64,000 bases of DNA. It comes from Onchocerca lupi. Lineage: Eukaryota > Nematoda > Chromadorea > Rhabditida > Onchocercidae. Position numbers and translations under genes: made by a program. Below the pieces are notes generated by a model. That model saw only the letters and a program-made list of their open reading frames with translations, had not been told where the DNA came from and searched no databases. Positions 12,721-24,411 of the stretch are shown here, piece after piece (within the stretch, counting starts at the first letter, position 1; each line of letters begins with the position of its first letter). The stretch spans positions 37,368-101,367 of the forward strand of contig JAOVVO010000259.1 of assembly GCA_028564675.1 (NCBI GenBank), given 5' to 3'.

Positions 12721-13488
12721 ATTAAAAAAATTTGGTAACGCGAGATTTCACGTGATAGTTACAAATATTGCATCAATAAAGCAACTTTAATAGTAAAATT
12801 ATCAATATAATAAAAGGGTGTAATAAGGAAATTTTAAATAACTGGGACGTAGAACAAATCACTTGTTGGTATGATAATTTAAAAATAGTAAAAGAGGAAG
12901 GATTGATAGCGCAATACAATGAGCAATGCGCTTTTGTTCGGGATAGGCTGAAAATTTTTTCTAGTGATACAACTATGCATTTTTTTTTACACAAATGTGC
13001 TTGTCAGATTATGACATAGACCAGAGTTAATAAGAAATGATTATACTTGCAAAAATTTTACTAATCATGTTCATTACGAACAAAAAATCACTTCCCAATA
13101 TTCGGTTATTCCGATATTGTGCAATATATTTGCTTATAATTTTTTTTTTCAGATTTTTAATAGTACATATATTATTTGCTATTTTGAAATGATATAAAAA
13201 TATATTTTTTTTACACAGCGTTTGATAATGCTTTCAACATATCTTCAACTTTCAATAACATATTTTTATTGAACTTAGTAATGAGGGATTTATGAGAAAT
13301 CAATAGCAGAAGTTATTAAGGATACAAATTAAGTTATGAGTTCAGCAAATTCTGTCACACATTATTTCTATTTGCCAATGCCCTCGTAATTTCTAAAAAT
13401 TTTGCTAACTTTAGGCAACCATTTAGAGCTATGCAGGAATTTACCAAGATGGGATTTCGATAAATGACACAGCTAAAACTTGTTTATA
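12721..13488. other. Spacer between Helitron fragment and duplication copy B
   Basis: AT-rich, with no gene or repeat recognised. It may be part of the Helitron fragment or original sequence at the duplication junction. Confidence 0.4.
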
Positions 13489-14840
13489 TGTTAATAAATA
13501 CCAAATAGTTTTAATTCGGACAACTTGCACGGCATATAAAGGATTTTTTCTTGTCTTCTCGGCTTTATATGAGTAATCGAAATGGTGAAAAAATTCAGAA
13601 ATTCACTACTTACAATCTTTCCTTTCCTGTCATTATCACTTAAATGCCAATAAATTAAAAAGAGGATATTCGTAAGATGATCAAAAACAATCAAATCTTT
13701 AATTCTGGCCACTTCAAATTTTTTTGACATACGAAACTTTCAACAGAATTCAAAAGTACGATCTTTGATTTCTCTTGTCGAAGATTTTTCTACTTCAGTT
13801 GAAAGCACTAAAATTTTTTGGCTAAATATGTTATGTATTCCATCTCCTTTTTTTCTTATAAATTGTTAATTGTATATTTTATAGTGCATTTCAAAACGCC
13901 GATTCGGAAAACAAATGAAACTGTTCAGAGTTGTAGTATTTAAGTGACTAATTCTGTGTTCTAATATTTCGAGAAGTACGAGAAGTATGACGTGAATGTT
14001 TTAGTACTTTTCCATGATACTAACTACGTCATGGTTCATTCCGTTTTAAATCTTCAGTATAAGTTGAAGAGCCAGTAAGCAAAAAAACAAAACAAAGAAG
14101 AGCAAGTAAGCAAAAAAAACAAAACAAAAAAAAGGGTTGAAATAACGAAGTGATTTAAATGAAACAGTAAATTAAAATATAATCGACTTTTTAAATTTGT
14201 ACAAAAAACTCTCATTTAGATTTTACTGCCAAGTTCAAGATATTATAATCATTGAATTTGACAGCTTCCAAAAAAAAAAAAAAAAAAGAGAAATTTGAAA
14301 TAAATAAACACTGCTACGATTAGATTCGCATCATTTACTGAAAAAATTTTAAAAAGTTTTCAGTTTTGAAACAAAATGCAAAAACAGCTATTTGCTATAA
14401 TAAAAGCTATTTAATATTAGGAAAAATATCATGTTTTGGATAAGAACGATCAATCCAGCAATAAGTATTCAAAACAAGACAAATTCAAAATTTTGTGACG
14501 ATGAGACGCCGATTACGAGTTGTTGGTGCTGCTGACACCACCCAGATTGTCTTCCAAAACATTTTGAGATTGAAAATTACAAAAAGTAATCTGAAAATTA
14601 TATAATATAATTCAATAACTGTGGAAAATGGATTCAAAAAACAAAATTAATTTTATATGTTCAAATTAAAGAATTCGGAAAATCTTGCACAGATTTGAAC
14701 CCATAAATCTTGCATAAACTTGAAACCATAAAAGTGGAAATAGATGACGGGCAGAGCATTAGCTCTAAATTAAAATGTAAAATAATAAGAATAATCAGCA
14801 AGCAATGAGGATTCTTATCAATTTAATCCATTGATTTCAG

Positions 14841-16830
14841 TCAAAAAATCATGAGGTACCCATCCAATGATTGCATCATGATCCATGTAATTGTGCTTGC
14901 TGCAAATACGAGCCATTTATCCGTAAATAGGTATTGATGACTGACCAATATAGCAAAACATATGAAGAAGACAAAGCCGAGAATACAAGACTATAAGAGT
15001 AATTATTTTATTATTGCACTGTGTAATACTGTAATGTGTGATCATGAGTTTATAATTTCAAATCATGTTATCTATTTCATCATACTTAAGAGATTAATTT
15101 CCGCAATTCAAAGAAAAAAAGTAGTGCCAAGAGAGAAAAAGATCATCTCGATAAATTAAGTGATTTCAATAATCATTTCAGTTCGTCTAAAGGTCTTTTT
15201 TAAGGATATCTTTTTCTCAGTAATGCTTGAATCGCTAACTATTACCTGTTTGAAGAACAATATCTCTCTTTCATTTCGGTCACCAGATGATACTGCTGAT
15301 TTGCCTTGCATGGTCTGAAATACAGGAAAAAGTCATTGCAATCTGGCTTGCATTCCAATTTTGTTGGTCTAGGAGAGAGGAAGAAATAAATATGAAGACA
15401 GTGGAAATCAGTTGCAGTAAATCGCTTGTTTGTCAATAAATTAACTTACTCTTCGATGTGCAAGTATTTTGGTCAAAGTGACGGCATCGAGAGATGTCAT
15501 TGCTATTATCGTAATTATTGCTAATCCTGAATCACTGTAATCACAAATAGTGCCATAAAAAGAATCTTGATAGTCAAAATCATATGTTTCTGCATTGAAT
15601 AGAAGCGAACAATCTTCTGTAAAAATTTCCTTATAACGGCCGTCATAAAATAAAAGAAATCAACATTCAATATAAACAACAGAAAATAGAGTAATTTATG
15701 CGAGTAATTTATAGCACTTATTATATCTTGATAAGAGATTCAAAAAATTCTGAAATGAGATTGTTTAAGTTTTGATTAAAATTGAGATAAGCTGCAATAC
15801 ACCAGAGCTATTTTAATAAGAAAAGAACTTTGCTCAATTCTGAAGAGTTCATTCAAGTTTTGCTGTCCGCAGCAATGCTCGTAAATTATTGGTTAAAAAT
15901 TCTCCTAAACAGATGTTGCAAAAATTATAATCTATGCAGCATTACCAAATCATCCAATGCTTAATAATGGAAAGAATCTTTACTATTGTAATGTGCTTAC
16001 TATATAAGTGTATCATGCAAACGGTCATTCCAAGTGTCCATGAGAAAATTCCAATGACTAGGGCTTTTGCTTGTGACCATAATTTTTTATATTTTATCGG
16101 ATATACGACAGCACACAATCGATTAAGGGCAACAAAGAAATGAACAAAAAGTGCTCCAAACCATCCTCCATTCACAAAAACGCCGACAAGTCGTGCAAAA
16201 AACAATTCTGGTGATGATAAAAACGGAGATTTTCTGAAAATTTTTCGAAAAAACCAGATTATACATCATGGATGAAAAGAAAAACATCCAAGGAACGAGT
16301 GCAGCTTTCGATCATTTCATTAATAACAAAGGAAACTTACACAGTTAAGACAATGGTAGACCATGTGAAGAGGACAAGTATAGCTTGCAAATTGCACATC
16401 AAGAAACTGCTACATAAAATTCCAAAGGCATTACGGAAGCGTGACATAGTTCGTGTCATATATAACGCTAAACCGTTGCTGATCAGTCCAAAGATCGACG
16501 TCTATAATGCATTCAGCGTGAAAGTGCCTGAGTTTATTGCTCTTGTTACAGTAAGAAATTTTTGCGGAATTAAATATCAAAAGACTGTAATCCAGGGATC
16601 GGATTTTTACTTTCACAAGCCTTAGATAAGAGTTTTACAGCTTATCAATACTTGCAATCTTCCCTAAAAATACCGATTTATTTTTTTGATGATCAAAAGG
16701 AGGACATTATGCCTTTGTCTATCTTTAATCACCATTTATAAAAATTACAAATTAATTTATTCGATGGAATACTAACCGTGGAAATGCAGGCCAATGCAAT
16801 ATTGTCTTGATAATCAGTATTTTCATCCAT
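14841..16830 (-). CDS. Srx-like nematode serpentine (7TM) receptor, copy B
   Basis: Paralogue of the receptor at 4.2-6.2 kb with the same six exons: 16830-16777, 16501-16341, 16233-16001, 15616-15450, 15314-15246, 14990-14841. All phases close, giving 834 nt (277 residues). Key residues are kept: RFRNAFGILCSS after TM1, ALNRLCAVVYP at the end of TM3, EILFFKQ before TM6 and QSLDG in TM7. Substitutions cluster in the second extracellular loop (exon 4) and around the third loop (SEE becomes SQA at the start of TM4). The tail is SLDGYLMIF then stop, closer to the usual Srx ending (hydrophobic after LDG) than copy A. It is presumably a surface receptor of sensory neurons, by family analogy. Both copies are open throughout, so neither is an obvious pseudogene. 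Confidence 0.88.
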
Positions 16831-17345
16831 TATGATGCACTTCAGGAAATTGATCAAAAACGCAATTAGTTTTGATAATTAAATTAAATTTAATAAGCAT
16901 ATTAAATCTTTTCCATCGGATACAGTGATCAAGCAGATGTTATTAAATGAGACAAAACCAAGATAAATGATGTTAGCAAAGAGATAGAAAAAACATAAAC
17001 GCAAAAATTCTCTATTATTTTAACTTTTATTTGCAATATCACTTTTTCGTGTGCTTTTTTTTAAATTTAGTTCAAGTGAAACTAAAAAATTCATGCTCAT
17101 CCATAAAAAGCATCAAGAACAGTAGAAATGTTTTTATTGTAATACATTTACAGTATTATGATGTGAGGATGGTATGATGAGAATTCTTCATTCTTTAAAA
17201 GTGAAGCTAAAGAAAATAGAAATCTTCTTCAGAAAATGATCAGCACTTGGACTGCAATGTATTTTTTTTTATTATATAATATATGCATATATGCTTCCAT
17301 TATGATATTCCCTATTCTTACTTTGTGTTGCGCTTTACTACATTT

Positions 17346-20110
17346 TCTGTTAAACACGGTTTACAATCTGCCTATCGTAGTTTGCTTGAAAATGTCAGGT
17401 GTCCGTTAATTGTTTCTTCTTTTTTGCGTCGTTCAAATGATTTTCTACCCGCATTCCATGTGTAATGCGTAGGCACTTCCGAATATAATAGTTTTTTCGC
17501 AAATGTTTCATTTCGTTATAATGTGAAGAAAGCAGTTAACGTTGTATCCTGTGTATTCAGAGGTATTTTTTGCACATTTGCAGCTGTGAAATAAAAGCTT
17601 TGTTCATTTCCTAGGTGTACTGCTGAGTGAACAACAGCTGGACTTCGTTCATGCATGAGAAATGGAAGAGTTCTCCATGCAGCTTCATTGCTGCTTACGT
17701 ATCTTCCGGCCTTATACTGTGCGATTTCATTGATATGTAACACCGCACTATTAATACTTCTTTCTGACTGCACGTCAAAAATGCCATTTCGTTGTCTTTA
17801 GTCATGTACTTGCAAATGTATTTGATCGATTTAACGGAACTACACTATTCTACGTTTTTGTGCGCTTTTCTGTTTTTGATAGCAAAGGCGAATATAGAAC
17901 AGCCTACCGGTTACCTACTTCGATGTCACCATTCCACATTTGTATGGTTGTTAATTTACTGCATATTCTGCTTATCTTCTTCTGTATAAAGGAATCCATC
18001 GCTTCCTGCAAGTGTGGTGGATAATAATGCTCGAGGATATCGCGTAGAGTATTTCCCGTCTATCATGAATGGAGAATTTGAATTCAGTGTACCGCAAGAT
18101 CTATGTATTATATTTTCCATCACAATTTCATAAAAATCCTTATCGACGTCGGCATCGGGTATTTCAGCTCATATTGCATCATCGATTTCGTTTGGAGTGG
18201 TTTTGTCATAAAGCCGGATTAGTGTATGTGCATGTGGCAGTCCTTTCTTTTATTATTCTATTGAGTACATCCAAAAGCGCATTGACTCAAATACTTTATG
18301 TTTTATCACGAAACCCATCAGCGATTTCAGTTTCTGTCTGAAAACACGTGTTGTGATGTCATGCCTATCCATTGGCGATTGCTCAGGAAATAAGAGATTT
18401 TGTATATCATCCCAAGTTGGATTGCATATGAATGTGATGAATAGGTCTGAACGCCCGTGGTGGCGAGCATATGCAATTGCATCTCGAGGTATTCATGCAT
18501 AATGCGTGGACTGCTTACATATAAAAATCGGAAAATCGCTAGTTTCCCAACTTAAGTTGTATTACCGTCATTTACAACTGATCTCGCAAATGATGTATTC
18601 GTCAGAGCAAAGCTTGATCTGATTCAAACGGATGAAAATCAGACGTTCTGTTTTGATTTTTGCATACATATCTACGATATACTGATGAAACGATTGACGG
18701 CATTTCAAAATGTTATTGTCTTTATTCTCTAGAATCATTAATCGATATGAATAATAGCTGTATATATCAGATGGCATCTTGTTAATCGTTGTATATATCA
18801 GATGGCATCTTGTCAATCGTTGTTTTGAACAAACGCACTAAATTATTTTTTCGTGAAAAAGATATTGCAGTTGGGAAACAACATAACTTTCTATGTCGGT
18901 ATGAATTCCTCAGCGTGCATCCAATTTATCAGTGCTATCATGGATGAAATATATTTGTAGGAATTTATGCTGACCATCTGTCAACAGAATCATGAAGCCG
19001 GCTTTATGATAAATTTATCCTTTCATGGGCATGAATTGTGTCCTTACGATTTTTGCGAACGAAGTCATTTGGAAGCATGAATTGTATTATCTGATTTTAG
19101 ATAGAAACGCTTTGGTTCGGCGGTACATCCGGCATGCAAAATTTTAAAAAATGGCTCTGATGGTTCTTCAAGTTTAATTTTCTCGACGACGAAACACATT
19201 TCTTTCGTTTCTTCATTAAATTTCAGAACTTTGCAATAAAGACATACTTCAGTCATGATGCCGATGAGTACATGTGGGCTTAAACTATAATCATCAGCTG
19301 GATTGTGACGGAATGCAGTGTGATTATAATTGCGTGATTGCTGAATTCGGAGTCATGTTTGATGCTGATTAAGAAATGCTAAAAGTGAAGTGTAGCGACA
19401 TAATTTCATAGTGACGACAAGCATGTTTACTACCAAAACGCTCCAATTCACAAAAAAAGACAAAGGTCAATGTAGCAACAATAACAGTTCGGAGCTTCGA
19501 CAGTTCAAAGCGACACAAGAGTAGCAACAGTCCGATAATTCACTCGGATAGTATTCTTTTGCATCAGCGACAAAGAAATGAATAACCCAATGCTCAGTTT
19601 GCCTGGATGTTATTTTATAATTGTTTGTTCCGAAGAATCATTCTTCATCAATCAATAAAACCTTTCTCAGCAGCACTCATCTCTGCCACACAAGACATAA
19701 AAAATCTTCACACATCTACTGCTGACCTAGCTGAATTATAATAGCAAAAATCATTCTCCAGTCCAACCAAACTACAAATCAAATTACAAAGTACCAGTTT
19801 TTTTCCCCAACACTAAAAACAAGCGCTTTCTTTTTTCTTTTTTACCACTTGGTCAGACTGAGCTAAGCAACGCGTGCATAAAAACATGCGCGTATTCGAA
19901 TGTAACATTTTGTCAAAATTTCAGAGCAATAGGTAAGAACTGTCCGATATCTAAGATTTTAAATAAATACAGATAAGGCGTGTGTTTGAGAACTTTCAGA
20001 GGTTTAAGATTTCAAACAAGCGAACACTGATTTCTTAAAAAGTTTAGCCTGCACCCATAGACTAGTTGGATCGGCCACACTTGGGCGTGCCGGTTTCAGC
20101 TAGTATATGA
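17346..20110 (-). mobile_element. Degenerate Helitron (Rep-helicase relic) inserted in duplication copy B
   Basis: The coding strand is minus. Reading from 20,110, the element starts TCATATACTAGCTGAAACCG preceded by A, as expected for a Helitron 5' end (A/TC). Coding relics follow: YYSYRLMI ... ERLIFIRLNQ (18,760-18,600); the Rep HUH motif GLPHAHTLI (18,243-18,217) with stops just upstream; and GRYVSSNEAAWR ... MHERSPAVVHSAVHL (17,720-17,600), which lies between Rep and helicase in this family. Most helicase motifs are missing and stops are many, so it is dead. The 3' end (hairpin plus CTRR) was not found near 17.35 kb. Copy A lacks the element, so it arrived after the duplication or was lost from A. 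Confidence 0.85.
18759..18820. repeat. 31-bp tandem duplication inside the Helitron relic
   Basis: Two head-to-tail copies of a 31-bp unit (18,759-18,789 and 18,790-18,820) differ by one base. The recent duplication lies within decayed Helitron coding sequence. Confidence 0.9.
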
Positions 20111-21097
20111 TATATATTTCCATTCTTACTTTGTACTGCGCTTTATTACATTTTCTACTCTTTCTGATCCTGTGATTTGAGTATTTTGCTAAACATCTGA
20201 TTTTCCAAATCTTTTAAGCATGGATACAACATTTTAAACGCGGAAAAATTTAAATCGCTATTATCAGTGCCTCTTAATTTCTTTGAAAAATGCAGAAAAT
20301 TAATTGGAAAAACGCTTACCGTTGTAATAATAAAACTGAGATTTGATCTTCTCCAAAAGCTGTAATGTCAGTTATTTTGCGAAAATTAAGACAAAATTTA
20401 GCAAAACCCTTTTCTTCGCCTGCAACAATTTGTCGCGTCAGCTCATACGACGACGTTATTAAATTGCAATTCCATAGCAATTTAGTGACTTTGATTGAAG
20501 TGTGATTGTATCATGAATCCTCTTTTATATTAATTATGTTTCAGCGTCATTAAACACTCTAACAAGCTCATATTATATTTGTTGAATTGTTGGAAAGATA
20601 TTTTATTCAAATGAAGTGAGATTCATTTGCAATTGTGGCAGGTATTACAATTAAGAAGGAAGGGGTCGATAATGTTGCTAAAGGCCAGATTTATTATTTT
20701 AAAAACAGCTAATTGTTTGGATCGATATTTCTCATTAAAAATATTTAAAAATGCAAAATAGCATATGACAAATGCAGAAGGCAATGAAGATCAATGAGTT
20801 TACTGAAATTATCGATTGTTCGATATCCATATGCTGTGAGTTCAGAATACTAACAAATTTAAGTTTAAATTGTATGAAATATTGCATGACTGATATATCA
20901 TTATTTGCTGTATTATAATAATATGAAATTCAGCTCTTTTTAAATACATTGAATTTTAATGAATTTGTTTGCAATGAACAATTCATAGTACAAACGAATA
21001 TTAAAGTTTTTTTTTATTTTGATGGATTGAAATTGACAGGCAGTTATAGTTTTGGGTGCATTTAAAGAGTGATTTAAAAAGAAATTCCAATTAAAGT

Positions 21098-21704
21098 TGT
21101 CGCTGAAATCGTGAGGATAAGAGAAGAAAACCAGTGATTTCTTGGTTTTAAATTTAACATTGCGTATTTGCTGTAATTAATTGTGAAATCACTTTTTTTG
21201 TCTATTATATCAATGAATTTTGTAAAAAAAAACTATGTTTCATCATGCGCTAATCATAAGCAATTCTCAAGCGCTAAAAAAAGGTGCATACTACTGAGAC
21301 AACAAAGGAGCTTTCTTGTAGTCCGAAAATGATATCAAAATCCTCCATTCACGAAGAAAAAGAAGGTCCTGAGTACAAAAATCATTTCAAAGGATAAGCA
21401 GCCATAAGCTCAGTCGAATGGTCCAGCTCTTGGTATTGGATTTTTCTTTTATCACGTAACCATATCTTCTTTTTTTCGTATTATGTTTTCTTCATGAAAG
21501 TTGTCGTTTTGATATTATCGAAATTGTATTGTTGATTTAATTGATGCGTTCGCTTCTTAATAAATTTTTCATAATGAAGGTTTAATTACTCAAATTTGAA
21601 ATTCTTTTCCAAGTGAATGAAACAACAAAATTGAAGAAACCTGTGATAACTGGAAATAGAATTCACCCCCACAATTTTGTCATGATCAGAAAGAAACAGC
21701 GACA
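21098..21704 (+). mobile_element. Solo LTR of a BEL/Pao element
   Basis: About 607 bp starting TGTCGCTGAAATC and ending CAGCGACA aligns with the reverse complement of 34,020-33,410, the LTR upstream of the gag relic. The TG..CA ends, the shared length and the lack of any internal retroelement sequence on either side identify a solo LTR. It sits in copy B where copy A has none. The left flank matches copy A up to the TG. The right flank (21.7-22.9 kb) does not, so the target-site duplication could not be confirmed. Confidence 0.78.
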
Positions 21705-23544
21705 TCTAGAAATGGAAGATTGAAGAAGTTGAAATCATCGAGAATTTTCAAGTATCAAAAATTATTTTAAAATTTTCTGACAGGATAGTAGTAAGGAAAT
21801 AAAATGAGCATACATTGATGTTAAAATGTATAATTAAATGTTTAAATTGAAATGATTGAAATATTTGCAATCAATTATAAGAGGAAATAATCGACAAGAA
21901 ATTTGATTTGAATGTGTCTTGTTTATTTGTAATCAAAACATTAATTTATCTGAAACATTGATTGCTTACATTTAATAATTTTAATAATAATTTTCAATTA
22001 TACCATCAAATATGTTCAAAATTTTGGAATGATCTTTTTCAGAGTACATTCGTAGGCAAAATAGAAAATCGTCTTAGAGCTTAGTCATTAAGAATTCATT
22101 TCTGAGCTTAGTCATAGACAAATTAAGATTCTTTTAGCAGTTATAATGGTTTTAAAATGTGAACAAAATAAAGAAGGTGAAAGCGAAAAAAAAATTTTGC
22201 ATTTCCATTAGAACTATGACTGATACATTTGCTTGAAAAATGATAAATAGCAATTGAAAATTTCAGACATATAACAAATAAGCGATACTTGAACTACTTC
22301 AATTTTGTTTAACAAATACTCCATAACTTGACTTGACAATACTTTATACTTACTAATTGAATTTCAATAAAAATAATAATTAATTCAGAAAGTTTGCCAA
22401 AAACATTACGTTTTATGATGTTGCCATCATTACTGTAACATTATGCGTGGTATTTTTTAATGAAATATGACGGTTGGAAAGGATTAAAATTAAGTTAATG
22501 CTGAAGTTGCCATATTTTCTCTTTTTTTTCTAACTAAATTACTATAAGGATATTTCAGTATTTCATTTCTTTGAACTGTACTTTTTGCCATTGCTTTTCT
22601 CTGTTACTCTTGTATAATTATTGTTTTTTTTTTTAATTCACATTTTTAAATTTTTTATCACTTTATATATCTTATTGTATAAATTATATTTGATCAGTGA
22701 AACAAAAAATAAATTAGATGGTTAATTATTTCAAACTTTTGTCGAAGAAATTATCGTGAAAATTTCCTAAAGCTTGCAAAGATCGTGATGTAAAAAATCG
22801 AGAACAAAAAAATCAATCAGTGATATTTAAATGTTATATCTATCTGATTATGAATTTATGCATACACCAATTTTTTTACCATGTTCCTTTATGATGTTAT
22901 TCTTGGAAATCAATCATGCGTCCGTAAAAGTTGATAAAAATCAAAATGATTCGCTTTTTATCATTTGTTCATATCAAATAATTAGATTGGTATTTAGAAA
23001 TGTTCTTAAAAAAGGTGAAAAGAAAAACAGAAAAACTGAATAAATCTATAACTTTTTTCGCACAAATTTTTTGATTCCATGAAAAAAAACATGAAATTCA
23101 ACTGATTAGTTAGATAAATGAATCATTTAATAATTATAAAAATATTTGTGAACTCAAAAATTTTTTTAGTCCACAAAGCTTATGGAGGAAATTCATGATT
23201 AAATAATTTGAATCATTATGAGACGTTAAATATTTAGCATTTCTACTTTGCTTCTTTCTCTAAAAATTATGCATATTTTTAGCATAGCATAGTTTTTTGG
23301 AAAAAATTCATTTTCATCAATGCCATGCTATAAACAATTTATCAAAACAGACTTTTTTTTGCTTTTAAAAAAAGAATGTAAATGGGATGATGAGAGAGCT
23401 GAAAAAATTTGTTCATTTTCATAAGAAAAATGTCATAAAAATGGTTGAAGTTACAAAAAAAAAAAATTTCATACAAAAATCAATAAAAAAAAACGTTTAT
23501 TCAGCTATTTCATTCCATGAGCAACATACAAAATAAATTTATCG

Positions 23545-24056
23545 ATGGAAAAATGTTCCAAAGCATTGGCTTTTGCTTATGATCATTGTTTATTATTATT
23601 ATTTTTATTAAAATTACAATCAATTTGGTTAATTATATGGATCATCACAGCATTTTCTGTATTTCTACTCAATTTACCAGAAAATAGGCAGAATAATGAA
23701 AGTTGGATAAATAAATCGGGTAGATAATTAGTCAAGAAAAATAAACGAAAATGAATGATTCGAATTCTTTCAAATTTATCACCCAATTTATCATTAAAAA
23801 AAATTTCTTCAATTATGAATGGTACATAATCACCGAGATGAGAATTATTCATTTCAGAACGATCGTATATGTTAATTGTGGTGGTATCTATAAAATTTTC
23901 ATAATATGTCGATTCAAAATGAAGAAATTTTTTTTTTATTCAGTTTATTTAAGAATTAATATTAATGTTTTCAATATTCTATCAAACAAAAAAATTCTCG
24001 TCGATTCTTATTTTTTGAATTTGATTAATTTTCATTTGAATGATTGCGAATTATGA
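23545..24056 (+). pseudogene. Possible decayed bestrophin-like TM1 exon(s), copy B
   Basis: Counterpart of 10,598-11,121. The first open stretch (23,545-23,727) has LQSIWLIIW ... LPENRQNNE. The second (after TTTCAG near 23,858) has NCGGIYKIF. Both sit 350-850 bp upstream of the intact first bestrophin exon. The resemblance to the bestrophin TM1 block (GS-x-W/Y-K-L, LPEN-RQ) is suggestive only. They could be older duplicated first exons or chance. Confidence 0.25.
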
Positions 24057-24396
24057 TTTTTTTTTTAATTCGGTACTTTCCGTGACAGCCACAGATATTA
24101 AAATTTCAAAATCAATGCTTTTTTTCTTTTCAGAACAAAAATAACAATAATATTTTGAAATTTTTTATGCATAATATAATTTTCAAAACAGGCCAATTGT
24201 GAAATTTGACTCAAATGTTGATTTTCTAATTTATATTATGTAATTCTTGCAACAACAAAAATTTAACAAATGCAAAATTTTATTGTCTTGAAATCAGAAA
24301 CTCTTATAACAATGTCGACAATACCAGCAGTGAACAATAATTAAAAATTATTTATTAATCAGTTTGATTAAATTTTTGCAAATTTTTTCGTTTTTT

Positions 24397-24411
24397 TTTT
24401 TTTTTTTTCAG
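24397..24411 (+). promoter_or_regulatory. Putative trans-splice acceptor directly before the bestrophin ATG
   Basis: A run of T ends in TTTCAG immediately followed by ATG. No upstream coding exon was found, so in a nematode this is most simply a spliced-leader addition site. A 5'UTR intron is the alternative. Confidence 0.5.

Larger units (their letters stand above)
16831..24411. other. Non-coding, transposon-rich right part of duplication copy B
   Basis: Between the receptor and the bestrophin I found only transposon relics (listed separately) and counterparts of copy A non-coding DNA. The 21.7-22.9 kb stretch matches nothing else in the window and has only short unsupported ORFs. Confidence 0.5.

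Noticed and set aside
22831..23043. 70-codon plus-strand ORF
   Set aside because: Not preserved in copy A, no splice signals, AT-biased composition; likely chance.
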